Shown piece after piece: positions 7,248 to 15,903 of a DNA stretch of 64,000 nt. The translations under genes were made by a program, and so were the position numbers. Under the pieces are notes generated by a model that saw nothing but the letters and a program-made list of their open reading frames with translations, was not told where the DNA came from and did not search any database. How positions within the stretch are numbered: the first letter of the stretch is position 1; the number at the start of each line of letters is the position of its first letter. The stretch is taken from NCBI RefSeq assembly GCF_900142205.1, contig NZ_FRAA01000002.1, positions 308,282 to 372,281 on the forward strand, in the 5' to 3' direction. Source of the stretch: Reichenbachiella agariperforans. Lineage in GTDB: Bacteria; Bacteroidota; Bacteroidia; Cytophagales; Cyclobacteriaceae.

Positions 7248-8438
7248 ATGCCGTGGAACAAAACTCTCCTGATCACTCTATGTCTATACTGCCTATGCTT
7301 TCAAGTCAAATCCATAGATCTATCCAAGCTAGATTTTAGCCAAAACTACAAGAAGAATGGGGTACGACTGAACTACAGTCTTTCTCAGTCAGATACAACA
7401 TACAGATTGCTATTGTCGATTGACTATACTCGCTACTCATCTACGGATCAAATCGAAAATCTGACGCTGCTATCACAAGAAAAATTCTCGTCCTCCAAGG
7501 ATCAAAAAGTGACGCCTAGTTACCAAAACACTAAAAGATTAGTTCCTGGAGAACATTTTGAGTTTCGGTTTTCCGTCCCAAACGAACACAACTATCTTGT
7601 CATTCAATTTAACTACCAGAACACTACCTATTACTATGACATAGCGGTCAATGAGTCTCTGGCCTTTCCGTTGGCTACATTCTCTTGTATGAGACTAGAG
7701 GACTCGGCGATTGGCCCGCTCTTCTACCTTGGGGACAGCGTGCACCTATCATCTTTAGGTGTTGTTGACCAGACCTACTACCTGTACCAATACACTACGC
7801 CTTTCAAGCACGCACTGCCTCCTATGGTCACCTCCAACTTCGATACAACCAACCAGATCTTGGATATTCAGAAGTCGGCGATACCACAAAACGCCTTTAA
7901 GCTTGACACCATCAAATCCCTCTATTTTATCCAAACAGACACGACTACCAACACCGGCACCATGTGCATGAGCCAGTCAAGCAGCTACCCCAAACTCACC
8001 CAAATAGAAGAAGTCATTGCTCCATTGGTTTACATCAGCACAAGTGAAGAGTATCAAACCATGTTAGAGGCAGAAGACCCAAAAGCGGCCTTTGAAGATT
8101 TTTGGTTAAAAATCATTCCCGCCAAGAATATGGCCGCAGGTACGATCAAGGCTTTCTACAGGAACGTTCAAGATGCCAACGAGCTATTCACCTCCTACAA
8201 AGAAGGCTGGAAAATGGATAGAGGGATGATCTACCTCATCTTCGGGCCACCAGAGCGCGTAGAACGAGAGGAGGACAAAGAAATATGGAAGTATTCACGC
8301 TACGAGGGGGAGATTAAGTTTACTTTTGTCAAACAAATCAATTTGTTCACCCAGTTCCACTACGTACTCGAACGAGAAAAGAGCTACTCAGGAATATGGT
8401 TTAGCGAAATAAAAAAATGGAGACAAGGAAATATATAA
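7248..8438 (+). CDS. GWxTD domain-containing exported protein
   Basis: A 396-residue protein with a signal peptide (about 1-22, ending FQVKS), a beta-rich N-terminal half, and a C-terminal GWxTD domain typical of Bacteroidota and Acidobacteriota: FYRNVQDAN..F.SYKEGWKMDRGMIYLIFGPPERVER (about 295-343) and IWKY. The signature reads GWKMD rather than GWxTD, so the Thr is replaced by Met. The domain has no assigned biochemical function. It overlaps rlmB by 22 bases and is divergent from the methyltransferase. Confidence 0.85.
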   Translation: MPWNKTLLITLCLYCLCFQVKSIDLSKLDFSQNYKKNGVRLNYSLSQSDTTYRLLLSIDYTRYSSTDQIENLTLLSQEKFSSSKDQKVTPSYQNTKRLVPGEHFEFRFSVPNEHNYLVIQFNYQNTTYYYDIAVNESLAFPLATFSCMRLEDSAIGPLFYLGDSVHLSSLGVVDQTYYLYQYTTPFKHALPPMVTSNFDTTNQILDIQKSAIPQNAFKLDTIKSLYFIQTDTTTNTGTMCMSQSSSYPKLTQIEEVIAPLVYISTSEEYQTMLEAEDPKAAFEDFWLKIIPAKNMAAGTIKAFYRNVQDANELFTSYKEGWKMDRGMIYLIFGPPERVEREEDKEIWKYSRYEGEIKFTFVKQINLFTQFHYVLEREKSYSGIWFSEIKKWRQGNI

Positions 8439-9199
8439 ACTATAAAAAACCTAAATCGGTCACTTACGACAACATGGTATTTGGTACACGTGCAGTCATA
8501 GAAACGATCAAATCAGGCAAAACAATAGATAAGATTTTTCTCCAAAAAGGTCTCGACAATGAGCTCACCAAAGAACTCACCGAGACATTACGCAATGGAG
8601 GAGCCATGCTCAGTGTTTCTCGCGTACCTTCCGAAAAGCTAGACCGCTTCACCAAAAAAAATCATCAAGGGGTAGTAGCCTTCGTTTCACCCATCGATTT
8701 TGTACCCTTACACAACATCGTAGCAACTAGTTACGAAAACGGCTTTGCTCCACTCATACTCATACTTGATCGAATCACGGATATTCGGAATTTCGGAGCG
8801 ATCTGTCGTACTGCAGAGTGTGTAGGGGTCAACGGAGTAGTCATCCCTACCAACGGTGCTGCCATGATCAATAGTGATGCAGTAAAAACCTCAGCAGGAG
8901 CACTCAACTATCTATCCATAGCAAAAGAACCTCGGCTAACAGAATCCGTCAAATACCTAAAAGACAGTGGTTTTCAGGTCATTGCATGTACCGAAAAGTC
9001 TGATGAGATCGTCTATAGCGCGGATTTGAGTATTCCTACAGCTATTATTATGGGATCCGAAGAAGACGGTGTCTCTGATGAGTTATTGGCGGTAGCAGAT
9101 CACAAATTAAAGATTCCAATACTGGGAAGTATTCAGTCACTCAACGTCTCCGTCGCAGCAGGTATCATCCTCTACGAAAGTATGCGCCAAAGAAGCTAA
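8417..9199 (+). CDS. rlmB: SpoU-family rRNA 2'-O-methyltransferase (RlmB-like)
   Basis: TrmH/SpoU class methyltransferase, probably methylating the ribose of 23S rRNA G2251. The N-terminal substrate-binding domain starts at MVFGTRAVIETI (about 20). The SPOUT knot motifs are motif 1 NFGAICRTAECVGVNGVVIP (about 122-141), motif 2 IIMGSEEDGVSDELL (about 214-228) and motif 3 SLNVSVAAGIILYE (about 241-254). Length 260 is normal. The ATG at 8417 lies inside the end of the GWxTD gene; an internal start at 8474 is also possible. A bidirectional terminator follows. Confidence 0.85.
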   Translation: METRKYINYKKPKSVTYDNMVFGTRAVIETIKSGKTIDKIFLQKGLDNELTKELTETLRNGGAMLSVSRVPSEKLDRFTKKNHQGVVAFVSPIDFVPLHNIVATSYENGFAPLILILDRITDIRNFGAICRTAECVGVNGVVIPTNGAAMINSDAVKTSAGALNYLSIAKEPRLTESVKYLKDSGFQVIACTEKSDEIVYSADLSIPTAIIMGSEEDGVSDELLAVADHKLKIPILGSIQSLNVSVAAGIILYESMRQRS

Positions 9200-9203
9200 A
9201 AAA

Positions 9204-9239
9204 GAAAGCCTGTCATCTAAGGTGACAGGCTTTCTTTTT
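9204..9239. terminator. Bidirectional terminator between rlmB and manC
   Basis: A perfect 12-base-pair stem (9204-9215 with 9223-9234) with a 7-base loop, A-rich on the left and T-rich on the right. It separates two converging genes. Confidence 0.85.
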
Positions 9240-10314
9240 ATATGTACTTTTCTCCTCGTTCTAATTTTACTTTAGCGACATAGTCTCTAAATTTTGCTTC
9301 ATTATCCTTCTTACAGACAATAAGCACATCCTTAAAATCACCAACGAGATACCCATCTAGATCATCCAGTATTACTACCCGGTTCGATTCTACTTTGACA
9401 ATACTATTTTTACAATCGAACATAAGCGCGTCACCATCTACCACATTTTGGTCATCATCTTTGTCACGTAGATCATGTAGAGAATCCCACGAGCCTAAAT
9501 CTGACCAGTCAAAGTCACCCTCAATCACGTGAACATTAGGTGATTTTTCGAGTATACCATAGTCAATTGATATGCTTTCGCAAGCGGGGTAGATTTTATC
9601 AATAAAAACCTGTTCTTCATTTGTATAATATAAATCCTCCCCCTCAGCAAATGACTCAGCTATATCAGGCAAAAATTCTTTAAAAGCATTGGTAATGGCT
9701 TTTGTAGACCATACAAATATTCCTGCATTCCATACAAAGTCACCGCTTTCTAAAAATGTCTTGGCCAATTCCAATTCTGGCTTTTCAGTAAACGTCTTTA
9801 CTTTTTTCACGACACCTTTTTCTTTCTCCATGTATTGGATATAACCATATCCAGTTTCGGGTCTCGTAGGCTTGATGCCAATAGTCACGATCTTATCCGT
9901 GCCATTCGCAGCATCAATAGCCTGTTGTGCGACATTAGCAAACTTTTCATACTGAAAAACCACATGATCCGCAGGCGTCACGACCATTATAGCATTGGGG
10001 TCTTTAGCATGAATTTTATACGCTGCATAAGCGATACAAGGCGCTGTATTTCTTCTACTTGGCTCACAAAGAATCTGATGATCCGAAAGGTCGGGAAGTT
10101 GCTCTTTTACTAAGCCTGCATAGTCATGGTTTGTAACTACTATTACATTATCTTTGTTGGAGACCGAAAGGAATCTTTCATAGGTCAACTGTAGTAGTGA
10201 CTTTCCGACACCCAATACATCAATAAACTGTTTGGGTTTGGCGTTTCTACTGTAGGGCCAAAATCTACTTCCAACCCCACCTGCCATTATTACTATATGT
10301 ACGTTTGAGTCCAT
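9238..10314 (-). CDS. manC: Mannose-1-phosphate guanylyltransferase
   Basis: Makes GDP-mannose from GTP and mannose-1-phosphate for glycans and cell-surface polysaccharide. The nucleotidyltransferase signature GGVGSRFWPYSRNAKPKQF begins at about residue 12, followed by LCEPSRRNTAPCIAYAAY (about 82-99), VVTPADHVV, FTEKPE and FVWNAGIFVWS. At 358 residues it holds only the transferase and left-handed-helix tail and lacks the C-terminal phosphomannose-isomerase cupin of longer ManC/AlgA proteins. A TATATTTGCAC element lies about 23 bases upstream of the start. Confidence 0.9.
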   Translation of the reverse strand: MDSNVHIVIMAGGVGSRFWPYSRNAKPKQFIDVLGVGKSLLQLTYERFLSVSNKDNVIVVTNHDYAGLVKEQLPDLSDHQILCEPSRRNTAPCIAYAAYKIHAKDPNAIMVVTPADHVVFQYEKFANVAQQAIDAANGTDKIVTIGIKPTRPETGYGYIQYMEKEKGVVKKVKTFTEKPELELAKTFLESGDFVWNAGIFVWSTKAITNAFKEFLPDIAESFAEGEDLYYTNEEQVFIDKIYPACESISIDYGILEKSPNVHVIEGDFDWSDLGSWDSLHDLRDKDDDQNVVDGDALMFDCKNSIVKVESNRVVILDDLDGYLVGDFKDVLIVCKKDNEAKFRDYVAKVKLERGEKYI

Positions 10315-10336
10315 GACTTATTCGTTTTCTTTCGTG

Positions 10337-10344
10337 CAAATATA
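10337..10344 (-). promoter_or_regulatory. TAnnTTTG-type -7 promoter element before manC
   Basis: TATATTTG followed by CAC on the minus strand, 22 bases before the manC ATG, matching the Bacteroidota -7 consensus. Confidence 0.4.
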
Positions 10345-10497
10345 TACATCGGTTGCATAGAGGAAGGAGAAAGTCAACTTAATTCGTGGCATTTAAAGAA
10401 ATAGATTTAATATATCAATTGGAATACATAAGCAAGCTGCTTGTTCCTAATTAGTCTGAATTTAGCTAACTTATGTATCACACAAAAATTTGAGAAA

Positions 10498-12681
10498 ATG
10501 GTTGTAAAACAGGTCGACCAACTCCGTGAACAACTGAAGAAAACCTTCGGGTTCAGTAATTTTCGGGGCAATCAGGCTGATATCATACAAAATATCATGT
10601 CTGGTAAAAATACTTTTGTACTGATGCCTACTGGTGCAGGCAAATCCCTTTGCTATCAGTTGCCAGCAATCATACAAGACGGGACAGCGATTGTGATCTC
10701 TCCCCTGATCGCTCTGATGAAAAATCAAGTAGATCAGCTTAACGCTTTTGGTGTCAACGCACAGTTTCTCAACTCGACACTCAATAAGACTGAGATCAAA
10801 AGAGTCAAAAAAGAAGTGCTAGCGGGGGAAGTCAAACTTTTATATGTAGCTCCAGAATCTTTAACTAAGGAAGACAATGTAGCCTTTTTGAGTGAGGCAA
10901 AAATCTCCTTTGTCGCTATTGATGAAGCGCATTGTATCTCCGAATGGGGGCATGATTTCCGTCCCGAATACCGGCGTATCAAATCCATTGTAGAACAACT
11001 CGGTTCGATTCCGATTATTGCGCTAACCGCGACTGCCACACCCAAAGTACAGCTGGACATCCAGAAAAACCTGCAGATGGAAGATGCTGACGTTTTCAAG
11101 TCTTCATTCAACCGCCAGAATCTTTACTATGAAATCAGACCCAAAGTAGACGTCAACAAACAGCTGATTCGCTTTGTCAGAGAACACAAAGGGAAATCTG
11201 GTGTCATCTACTGCCTAAGCAGAAAAAAAGTAACGGAGATTGCGGAACTACTCAAGGTGAATGATGTCAAAGCAGCTCCTTATCATGCAGGATTAGACTC
11301 CTCTGTCAGGATGAAAAACCAAGACGACTTCCTCAACGAGGATGTAGATGTAATCGTCGCAACGATAGCCTTTGGGATGGGGATCGACAAACCTGACGTC
11401 CGTTTTGTGATTCACTATGACACGCCTAAATCCCTAGAAGGCTACTATCAAGAGACAGGGCGTGCAGGGCGTGATGGTCTAGAAGGCAAGTGCGTCATGT
11501 TTTACAGTCTAGATGATATCATCAAACTAGAGAAATTCAACAAAGACAAGCCCGTCACTGAGCGTGAAAACGCCAAGTTGCTTTTAGAGGAAATGTCGTC
11601 CTATGCTGAATCTTCAGTATGCCGAAGACGCCAACTGCTCCATTATTTTGGGCAAGAGTACACAGACACAGATTGCTCAGAAAATGGCATGTGTGACAAC
11701 TGTGCACATCCTAAGGAAATATTCGAAGGAAAGGAGTATATCCGTCACACGATTGATATCGCGATCAAAACCGAAGAGCGCTTTGGAATTAAACATTTAG
11801 TCAACGTAGCTAGAGGAATAGAGAGTCAGTACGTCAAAAGCTATGAGCACAATAAACTCGACGTATACGGCATAGGAAATCAAGACACGGAAGTGTTTTG
11901 GAGATCCGTGGTAAGACAAACGCTCCTCAACGAATTTTTGTCCAAAGACATAGAAAATTTGGGCGTACTAAAGGTCACCCAAAAGGGTAGAGACTTCCTG
12001 AAAAAACCGTACTCTGTAGAGCTATCCAAAGACCATGACTATATCAGCGAAGAGCTAGAGGCAGAAAAACCTCCCGTAGAAAAGGCTCATGACGAAGAGT
12101 TATTCGAATTATTAAAGAACCTTAGAAAAAAGGTCGCAAAGCAAAAAAGTCTTCCTCCGTATGTTATCTTTCAGGATCCCTCTTTAGAAGAAATGGCGAC
12201 TAGCTATCCTACCAATAACGAAGATTTAGCTCAAGTCAATGGGGTAGGGATGGGCAAGGTCATGAAGTTTGGGAAGCCCTTCATTGATCTAATCAGCCAA
12301 TACATCAAAGAAAACGACCTTACTACTGCATCTGATGTAGTTATCAAATCGGCGATCAATAAGTCCAAGATCAAAATATTTCTGATACAACAAATAGACA
12401 GAAAAGTTGACTTAGAAGAAATTGCTGAAATGAAAAGCATGACCTTTGACGCCATCATTGATGAAATCGAGCATATTTGTTTTTCAGGTACTAAACTAAA
12501 TTTAGACTACTATATTGATTCGTTCATTGACGAGGATAGACAAGACGATCTACTAGACTATTTTCTAACCGCCGAAACAGATGATCTCGATGTAGCAATG
12601 GATGAATTAGAATATGACGGGTATTCACTCGAAGAAGTCAGATTGATGAGGATCAAATTCATGTCCGAATACGCCAACTAA
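10498..12681 (+). CDS. recQ: ATP-dependent DNA helicase RecQ
   Basis: A 3'-5' superfamily-2 helicase for recombination and replication-fork repair. From ATG 10498 (727 residues): motif 0 FGFSNFRGNQADII, Walker A PTGAGKS (about 43-49), DEAH in AIDEAHCISEWGHDFRPEYR (about 141), motif IV-VI with IAFGMGIDKPDVRFVIHYD and YYQETGRAGRDG. The RQC zinc cysteines are CRRRQ, C, C..C (CDNC, about 375-400), then a winged helix, and an HRDC domain at about 520-610. Longer than E. coli RecQ (609) because of an extra acidic tail. An upstream in-frame start (10441) lacks conserved sequence. Confidence 0.95.
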   Translation: MVVKQVDQLREQLKKTFGFSNFRGNQADIIQNIMSGKNTFVLMPTGAGKSLCYQLPAIIQDGTAIVISPLIALMKNQVDQLNAFGVNAQFLNSTLNKTEIKRVKKEVLAGEVKLLYVAPESLTKEDNVAFLSEAKISFVAIDEAHCISEWGHDFRPEYRRIKSIVEQLGSIPIIALTATATPKVQLDIQKNLQMEDADVFKSSFNRQNLYYEIRPKVDVNKQLIRFVREHKGKSGVIYCLSRKKVTEIAELLKVNDVKAAPYHAGLDSSVRMKNQDDFLNEDVDVIVATIAFGMGIDKPDVRFVIHYDTPKSLEGYYQETGRAGRDGLEGKCVMFYSLDDIIKLEKFNKDKPVTERENAKLLLEEMSSYAESSVCRRRQLLHYFGQEYTDTDCSENGMCDNCAHPKEIFEGKEYIRHTIDIAIKTEERFGIKHLVNVARGIESQYVKSYEHNKLDVYGIGNQDTEVFWRSVVRQTLLNEFLSKDIENLGVLKVTQKGRDFLKKPYSVELSKDHDYISEELEAEKPPVEKAHDEELFELLKNLRKKVAKQKSLPPYVIFQDPSLEEMATSYPTNNEDLAQVNGVGMGKVMKFGKPFIDLISQYIKENDLTTASDVVIKSAINKSKIKIFLIQQIDRKVDLEEIAEMKSMTFDAIIDEIEHICFSGTKLNLDYYIDSFIDEDRQDDLLDYFLTAETDDLDVAMDELEYDGYSLEEVRLMRIKFMSEYAN

Positions 12682-12730
12682 TTCTTTGGGTATTATTACC
12701 TATAGGTGACGACTGATAAGTTATTTCCGT

Positions 12731-12738
12731 TAATTTTG
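12731..12738 (+). promoter_or_regulatory. TAnnTTTG-type -7 promoter element before purD
   Basis: TAATTTTG followed by CTC, 28 bases before the purD ATG at 12767; matches the Bacteroidota -7 consensus. Confidence 0.45.
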
Positions 12739-12766
12739 CTCGTCGTAAAACAAAGCGAAATTGAAA

Positions 12767-14050
12767 ATGAATGTACTTGTCATAGGATCTGGAGGGAGAG
12801 AGCATACCCTTATTTGGAAAATCAAGCAAAGCGCACTTTGTGATACCGTATATGCCGCACCTGGCAATGCTGGAACAGCAGATATCGCCACAAATTTAGA
12901 TTTGGGGGTCAATGATTTTGAACAGATCGGACAAGCAGTTCTTGATAACAATATCGAACTAGTGATTGTAGGCCCTGAAGAGCCATTGGTCAAAGGAATT
13001 CGAAACTATTTTGCAAGTACAGACACACTCAAAGACATTTTACTCGTAGGTCCAGACGAAACGGGCGCGAGACTAGAGGGCAGTAAGGATTTCTCTAAAG
13101 ATTTCATGCAACGTCACGGAGTCCCGACTGCTGGTTCTAAAACAATCACCAAAGACAATATTGCAGAAGGAAAAGCTTTTCTCAAGCAAGTAGAAGCCCC
13201 TTATGTTCTCAAAGCTGACGGTCTCGCAGCTGGCAAAGGGGTGATTATCACAGAAGACATTCAAGAAGCTGAAGACACGCTCGACGAAATGCTCGCGGGC
13301 AAATTCGGAGATGCAAGTAGCAAAGTCCTGATCGAAGAATACCTCCACGGAATCGAACTTTCTGTTTTTGTTCTCACAGATGGTAAAGATTACCTTATCC
13401 TGCCAGAAGCCAAAGATTACAAAAGAATAGGAGAGGGAGATACAGGTCCTAACACAGGCGGAATGGGTGCCGTGTCTCCCGTACCATTCGCTGATGCGGC
13501 GTTTATGAAAAACGTCGAAGAGAAAGTTATCATTCCGACCGTCAAAGGACTTGAAAAAGACAACATTGATTACGTAGGGTTTATTTTTATCGGCCTCATG
13601 AATAAGGACAGCGAGCCAAGCGTAATCGAATATAACGTAAGAATGGGGGATCCAGAAACAGAAGTAGTTCTTCCTCGTATCAAATCAGACCTACTACAAC
13701 ACCTCATCGCAGCAGCTAAAAAGGATTTAAAATCCGAAACCATAGAAGTCGGTCCAGAAACTGCTACGACAGTAGTAGCGGTATCTGCAGGTTACCCTGG
13801 TTCTTACCCGAAAGGATTACCAATGACAGGTTTTGAGGAAGTATCCGAAGGTATTGTCTTTCATGCGGGTACTAAGCAGGACGGCCAAACCATCGTCACC
13901 AACGGCGGTCGTGTTCTAGCCTCTACGGCATTGGCCAGTTCGATACAGGGAGCACTAGACCTATCTTATGCCAATCTCAAAAAGATCACTTGGGAAGGAA
14001 TGACCTACCGAAAAGATATCGGCCAAGACCTGCTCAATTACAAATCATAA
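12767..14050 (+). CDS. purD: Phosphoribosylamine-glycine ligase
   Basis: GAR synthetase, step 2 of purine synthesis, an ATP-grasp enzyme. From ATG 12767 (427 residues) the protein opens MNVLVIGSGGREHTLIWKI, followed by NVDAAPGNAG-type YAAPGNAGT, VIVGPEEPLVKGI, ATP-grasp lysines in VLKADGLAAGKGVII, the LIEEYLHGIELSVF strand, GPNTGGMGAVSP and the metal site EYNVRMGDPETEVVLPRI. An in-frame TTG lies 6 bases upstream; the ATG is the more natural start. purM is also in this window (31 kb) but not linked. Confidence 0.97.
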   Translation: MNVLVIGSGGREHTLIWKIKQSALCDTVYAAPGNAGTADIATNLDLGVNDFEQIGQAVLDNNIELVIVGPEEPLVKGIRNYFASTDTLKDILLVGPDETGARLEGSKDFSKDFMQRHGVPTAGSKTITKDNIAEGKAFLKQVEAPYVLKADGLAAGKGVIITEDIQEAEDTLDEMLAGKFGDASSKVLIEEYLHGIELSVFVLTDGKDYLILPEAKDYKRIGEGDTGPNTGGMGAVSPVPFADAAFMKNVEEKVIIPTVKGLEKDNIDYVGFIFIGLMNKDSEPSVIEYNVRMGDPETEVVLPRIKSDLLQHLIAAAKKDLKSETIEVGPETATTVVAVSAGYPGSYPKGLPMTGFEEVSEGIVFHAGTKQDGQTIVTNGGRVLASTALASSIQGALDLSYANLKKITWEGMTYRKDIGQDLLNYKS

Positions 14051-14130
14051 CATCCCCTATGATCAATATCTTTTCCTCTCTATATCGTAGTAATTCTTGA
14101 TTATATTTAGGGCTTTCTAAACAAAATTAT

Positions 14131-15420
14131 ATGTCAGGATGTAGTTCGTGCGGAGTACTCACAGCGGCGGATGGCCAAGTCAAAGGCTGTCAAAGCAATG
14201 GTGGGTGCAGTAGTGGTGGATGTAATAAGATGAACGTATTTGACTGGTTGTCGAACATGGATCAACCCGTCACTGACACTTTTGATATAGCTGAAATTCG
14301 ATTCAAAAACGGAAGGAAAGAATTTCTTCGCAATGTAAATGATCTTGAACTCTATCCCGGAGATGCTGTCGTAGTAGATGTACCTAATGGACACCACGTC
14401 GGCTATGTGTCTCTACAAGGAGAACTGGTGCGTCTACAGATGCAAAAGAAAAAGGTCAAAAACGATGACGAAATTCGTAGTATCTATCGCATCGCAACTG
14501 ACAAGGATTTAGAGAAGTTTGAATCCGTTAAGAAGCGAGAGAACCCAACGTTGTTTAGAACAAGAGAAATCATCGATCAGCTCAAGCTGAAGATGAAACT
14601 CACAGATATAGAATATCAAGCAGACAACTCCAAAGCTACATTTTATTACTCAGCTGACGAACGAGTGGATTTTAGAGAGCTGATCAAACAACTCGCTGCG
14701 GAATTTAAAATCCGTGTCGAAATGCGTCAAATTAGTCTGCGACAAGAAGCTAGCCGCCTTGGCGGGATAGGTTCTTGCGGTCGCGAATTATGCTGCTCTA
14801 CTTGGCTATCCGAGTTCAAAAGTGTGTCGACCTCAGCGGCTCGGTACCAAAACCTCTCCTTGAACCCTAGCAAGTTATCTGGCCAGTGTGGCCGACTCAA
14901 ATGCTGTCTCAACTACGAGCTAGAGACTTACATGGAGGCGCTAGAACATATCCCAAAAGTGGAAAAAGGACTAGTCACTGAAAAAGGGGAAGCAAGACTT
15001 CAAAAAACAGACATCTTTAGAAAGATAATGTGGTTTGGCTACAAAAATGACAATGCGTGGATCGCACTATCTACTGAACGTGTCAAAGAAATACAAAAGC
15101 AAAACGAGGAGGGAAAAATACCTGAAACACTCCTAGAGGACACCAAGGGAGGTCCATCTACCGAGTTTCAATCACTCAATAGTGATCTGGAGCAAATGGA
15201 TAAAAAGTTCAAAAGCAAAAACAAGCCCAATTCGAACAAGAAACGCCGAAACAAGAACAAAAAGAATTTCAATCCAGCCAACAAACAAGGAGGGGAGAAT
15301 AAGAGTGCAGATCCCGTGAAAAAGGCCACTCCTTCCAACGATGCTAAACCAACGCAAAATCGTAAGAAAAAACGCAGACCAAAAAAGCCTAACAATAATA
15401 AGAATTCAAATCAATCATGA
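14131..15420 (+). CDS. ricT: PSP1/RicT-family iron-sulfur protein with basic tail
   Basis: A 429-residue protein related to B. subtilis RicT (YaaT), part of the Y-complex that aids RNase Y-dependent mRNA maturation and carries iron-sulfur clusters. The Cys-rich N-terminus has CSSCG, then CSSGGC (about 4-31). The PSP1 core holds GGIGSCGRELCCSTWL (about 211-226) and GQCGRLKCCLNYE (about 250-262). From about residue 345 the sequence is a low-complexity Lys/Asn-rich tail, probably RNA-binding or disordered. In Bacteroidota its partners RicA/RicF are usually absent, so the role may differ. gldH follows with a 4-base overlap. Confidence 0.88.
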   Translation: MSGCSSCGVLTAADGQVKGCQSNGGCSSGGCNKMNVFDWLSNMDQPVTDTFDIAEIRFKNGRKEFLRNVNDLELYPGDAVVVDVPNGHHVGYVSLQGELVRLQMQKKKVKNDDEIRSIYRIATDKDLEKFESVKKRENPTLFRTREIIDQLKLKMKLTDIEYQADNSKATFYYSADERVDFRELIKQLAAEFKIRVEMRQISLRQEASRLGGIGSCGRELCCSTWLSEFKSVSTSAARYQNLSLNPSKLSGQCGRLKCCLNYELETYMEALEHIPKVEKGLVTEKGEARLQKTDIFRKIMWFGYKNDNAWIALSTERVKEIQKQNEEGKIPETLLEDTKGGPSTEFQSLNSDLEQMDKKFKSKNKPNSNKKRRNKNKKNFNPANKQGGENKSADPVKKATPSNDAKPTQNRKKKRRPKKPNNNKNSNQS

Positions 15421-15896
15421 GAAGACATCTCCTAGTTCTGGCTAGTGTCATAGCATCACTAACCTTTTATTCCTGTTCTAATGACATGGTCATCGATCAG
15501 AATCATGATATCACAGCAGGCGTTTGGCACGTCGATTCTTTGGCTGCTTTTACCTTTGATGTCATCGATACAACGAGTACTTATGACCTCTCCTATAACG
15601 TTCGGTACGCCGTAGACTACCCCTTTTACAATTTGTACGTCACTTACTATCTAGAAGACTCCACCACAGAGATACTAGATACGAAACTCCAAGAACTCAT
15701 ACTCTTTGATAGGAAAACAGGAAAGCCCCTTGGGACAGGTATTGGTGATTTATTTGATAGAGAAATCTTAATATTCGAAGAGCTGAAATTTGACAGAGTA
15801 GGTGAACACACTTTTAAAATCAAGCAGTTTATGCGCATGGAAGAACTGCCAGGTATCATGTCCTTCGGTCTCAAAGTTAAGCCTAGCAAAGATTAA
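15417..15896 (+). CDS. gldH: Gliding motility lipoprotein GldH
   Basis: Lipoprotein needed for gliding and type IX secretion in Bacteroidota. 159 residues: signal and lipobox LTFYSC (Cys about 20), the strand YNLYVTYYLED, the family hallmark LFDRKTGKPLGTGIGDLFD (about 100-118), and an EL.FDR.GEHTFKI.QFMR...LPGI..FGLKV end. Length and C-terminal block match GldH. Its ATG overlaps the ricT stop (ATGA), so both are likely co-translated. Confidence 0.88.
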   Translation: MRRHLLVLASVIASLTFYSCSNDMVIDQNHDITAGVWHVDSLAAFTFDVIDTTSTYDLSYNVRYAVDYPFYNLYVTYYLEDSTTEILDTKLQELILFDRKTGKPLGTGIGDLFDREILIFEELKFDRVGEHTFKIKQFMRMEELPGIMSFGLKVKPSKD

Positions 15897-15903
15897 CCTA
15901 ACC

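Noticed and set aside
10441-10497. Upstream start for recQ
   Set aside because: The extra 19 residues show no family similarity; the ATG at 10498 precedes the first conserved residues.
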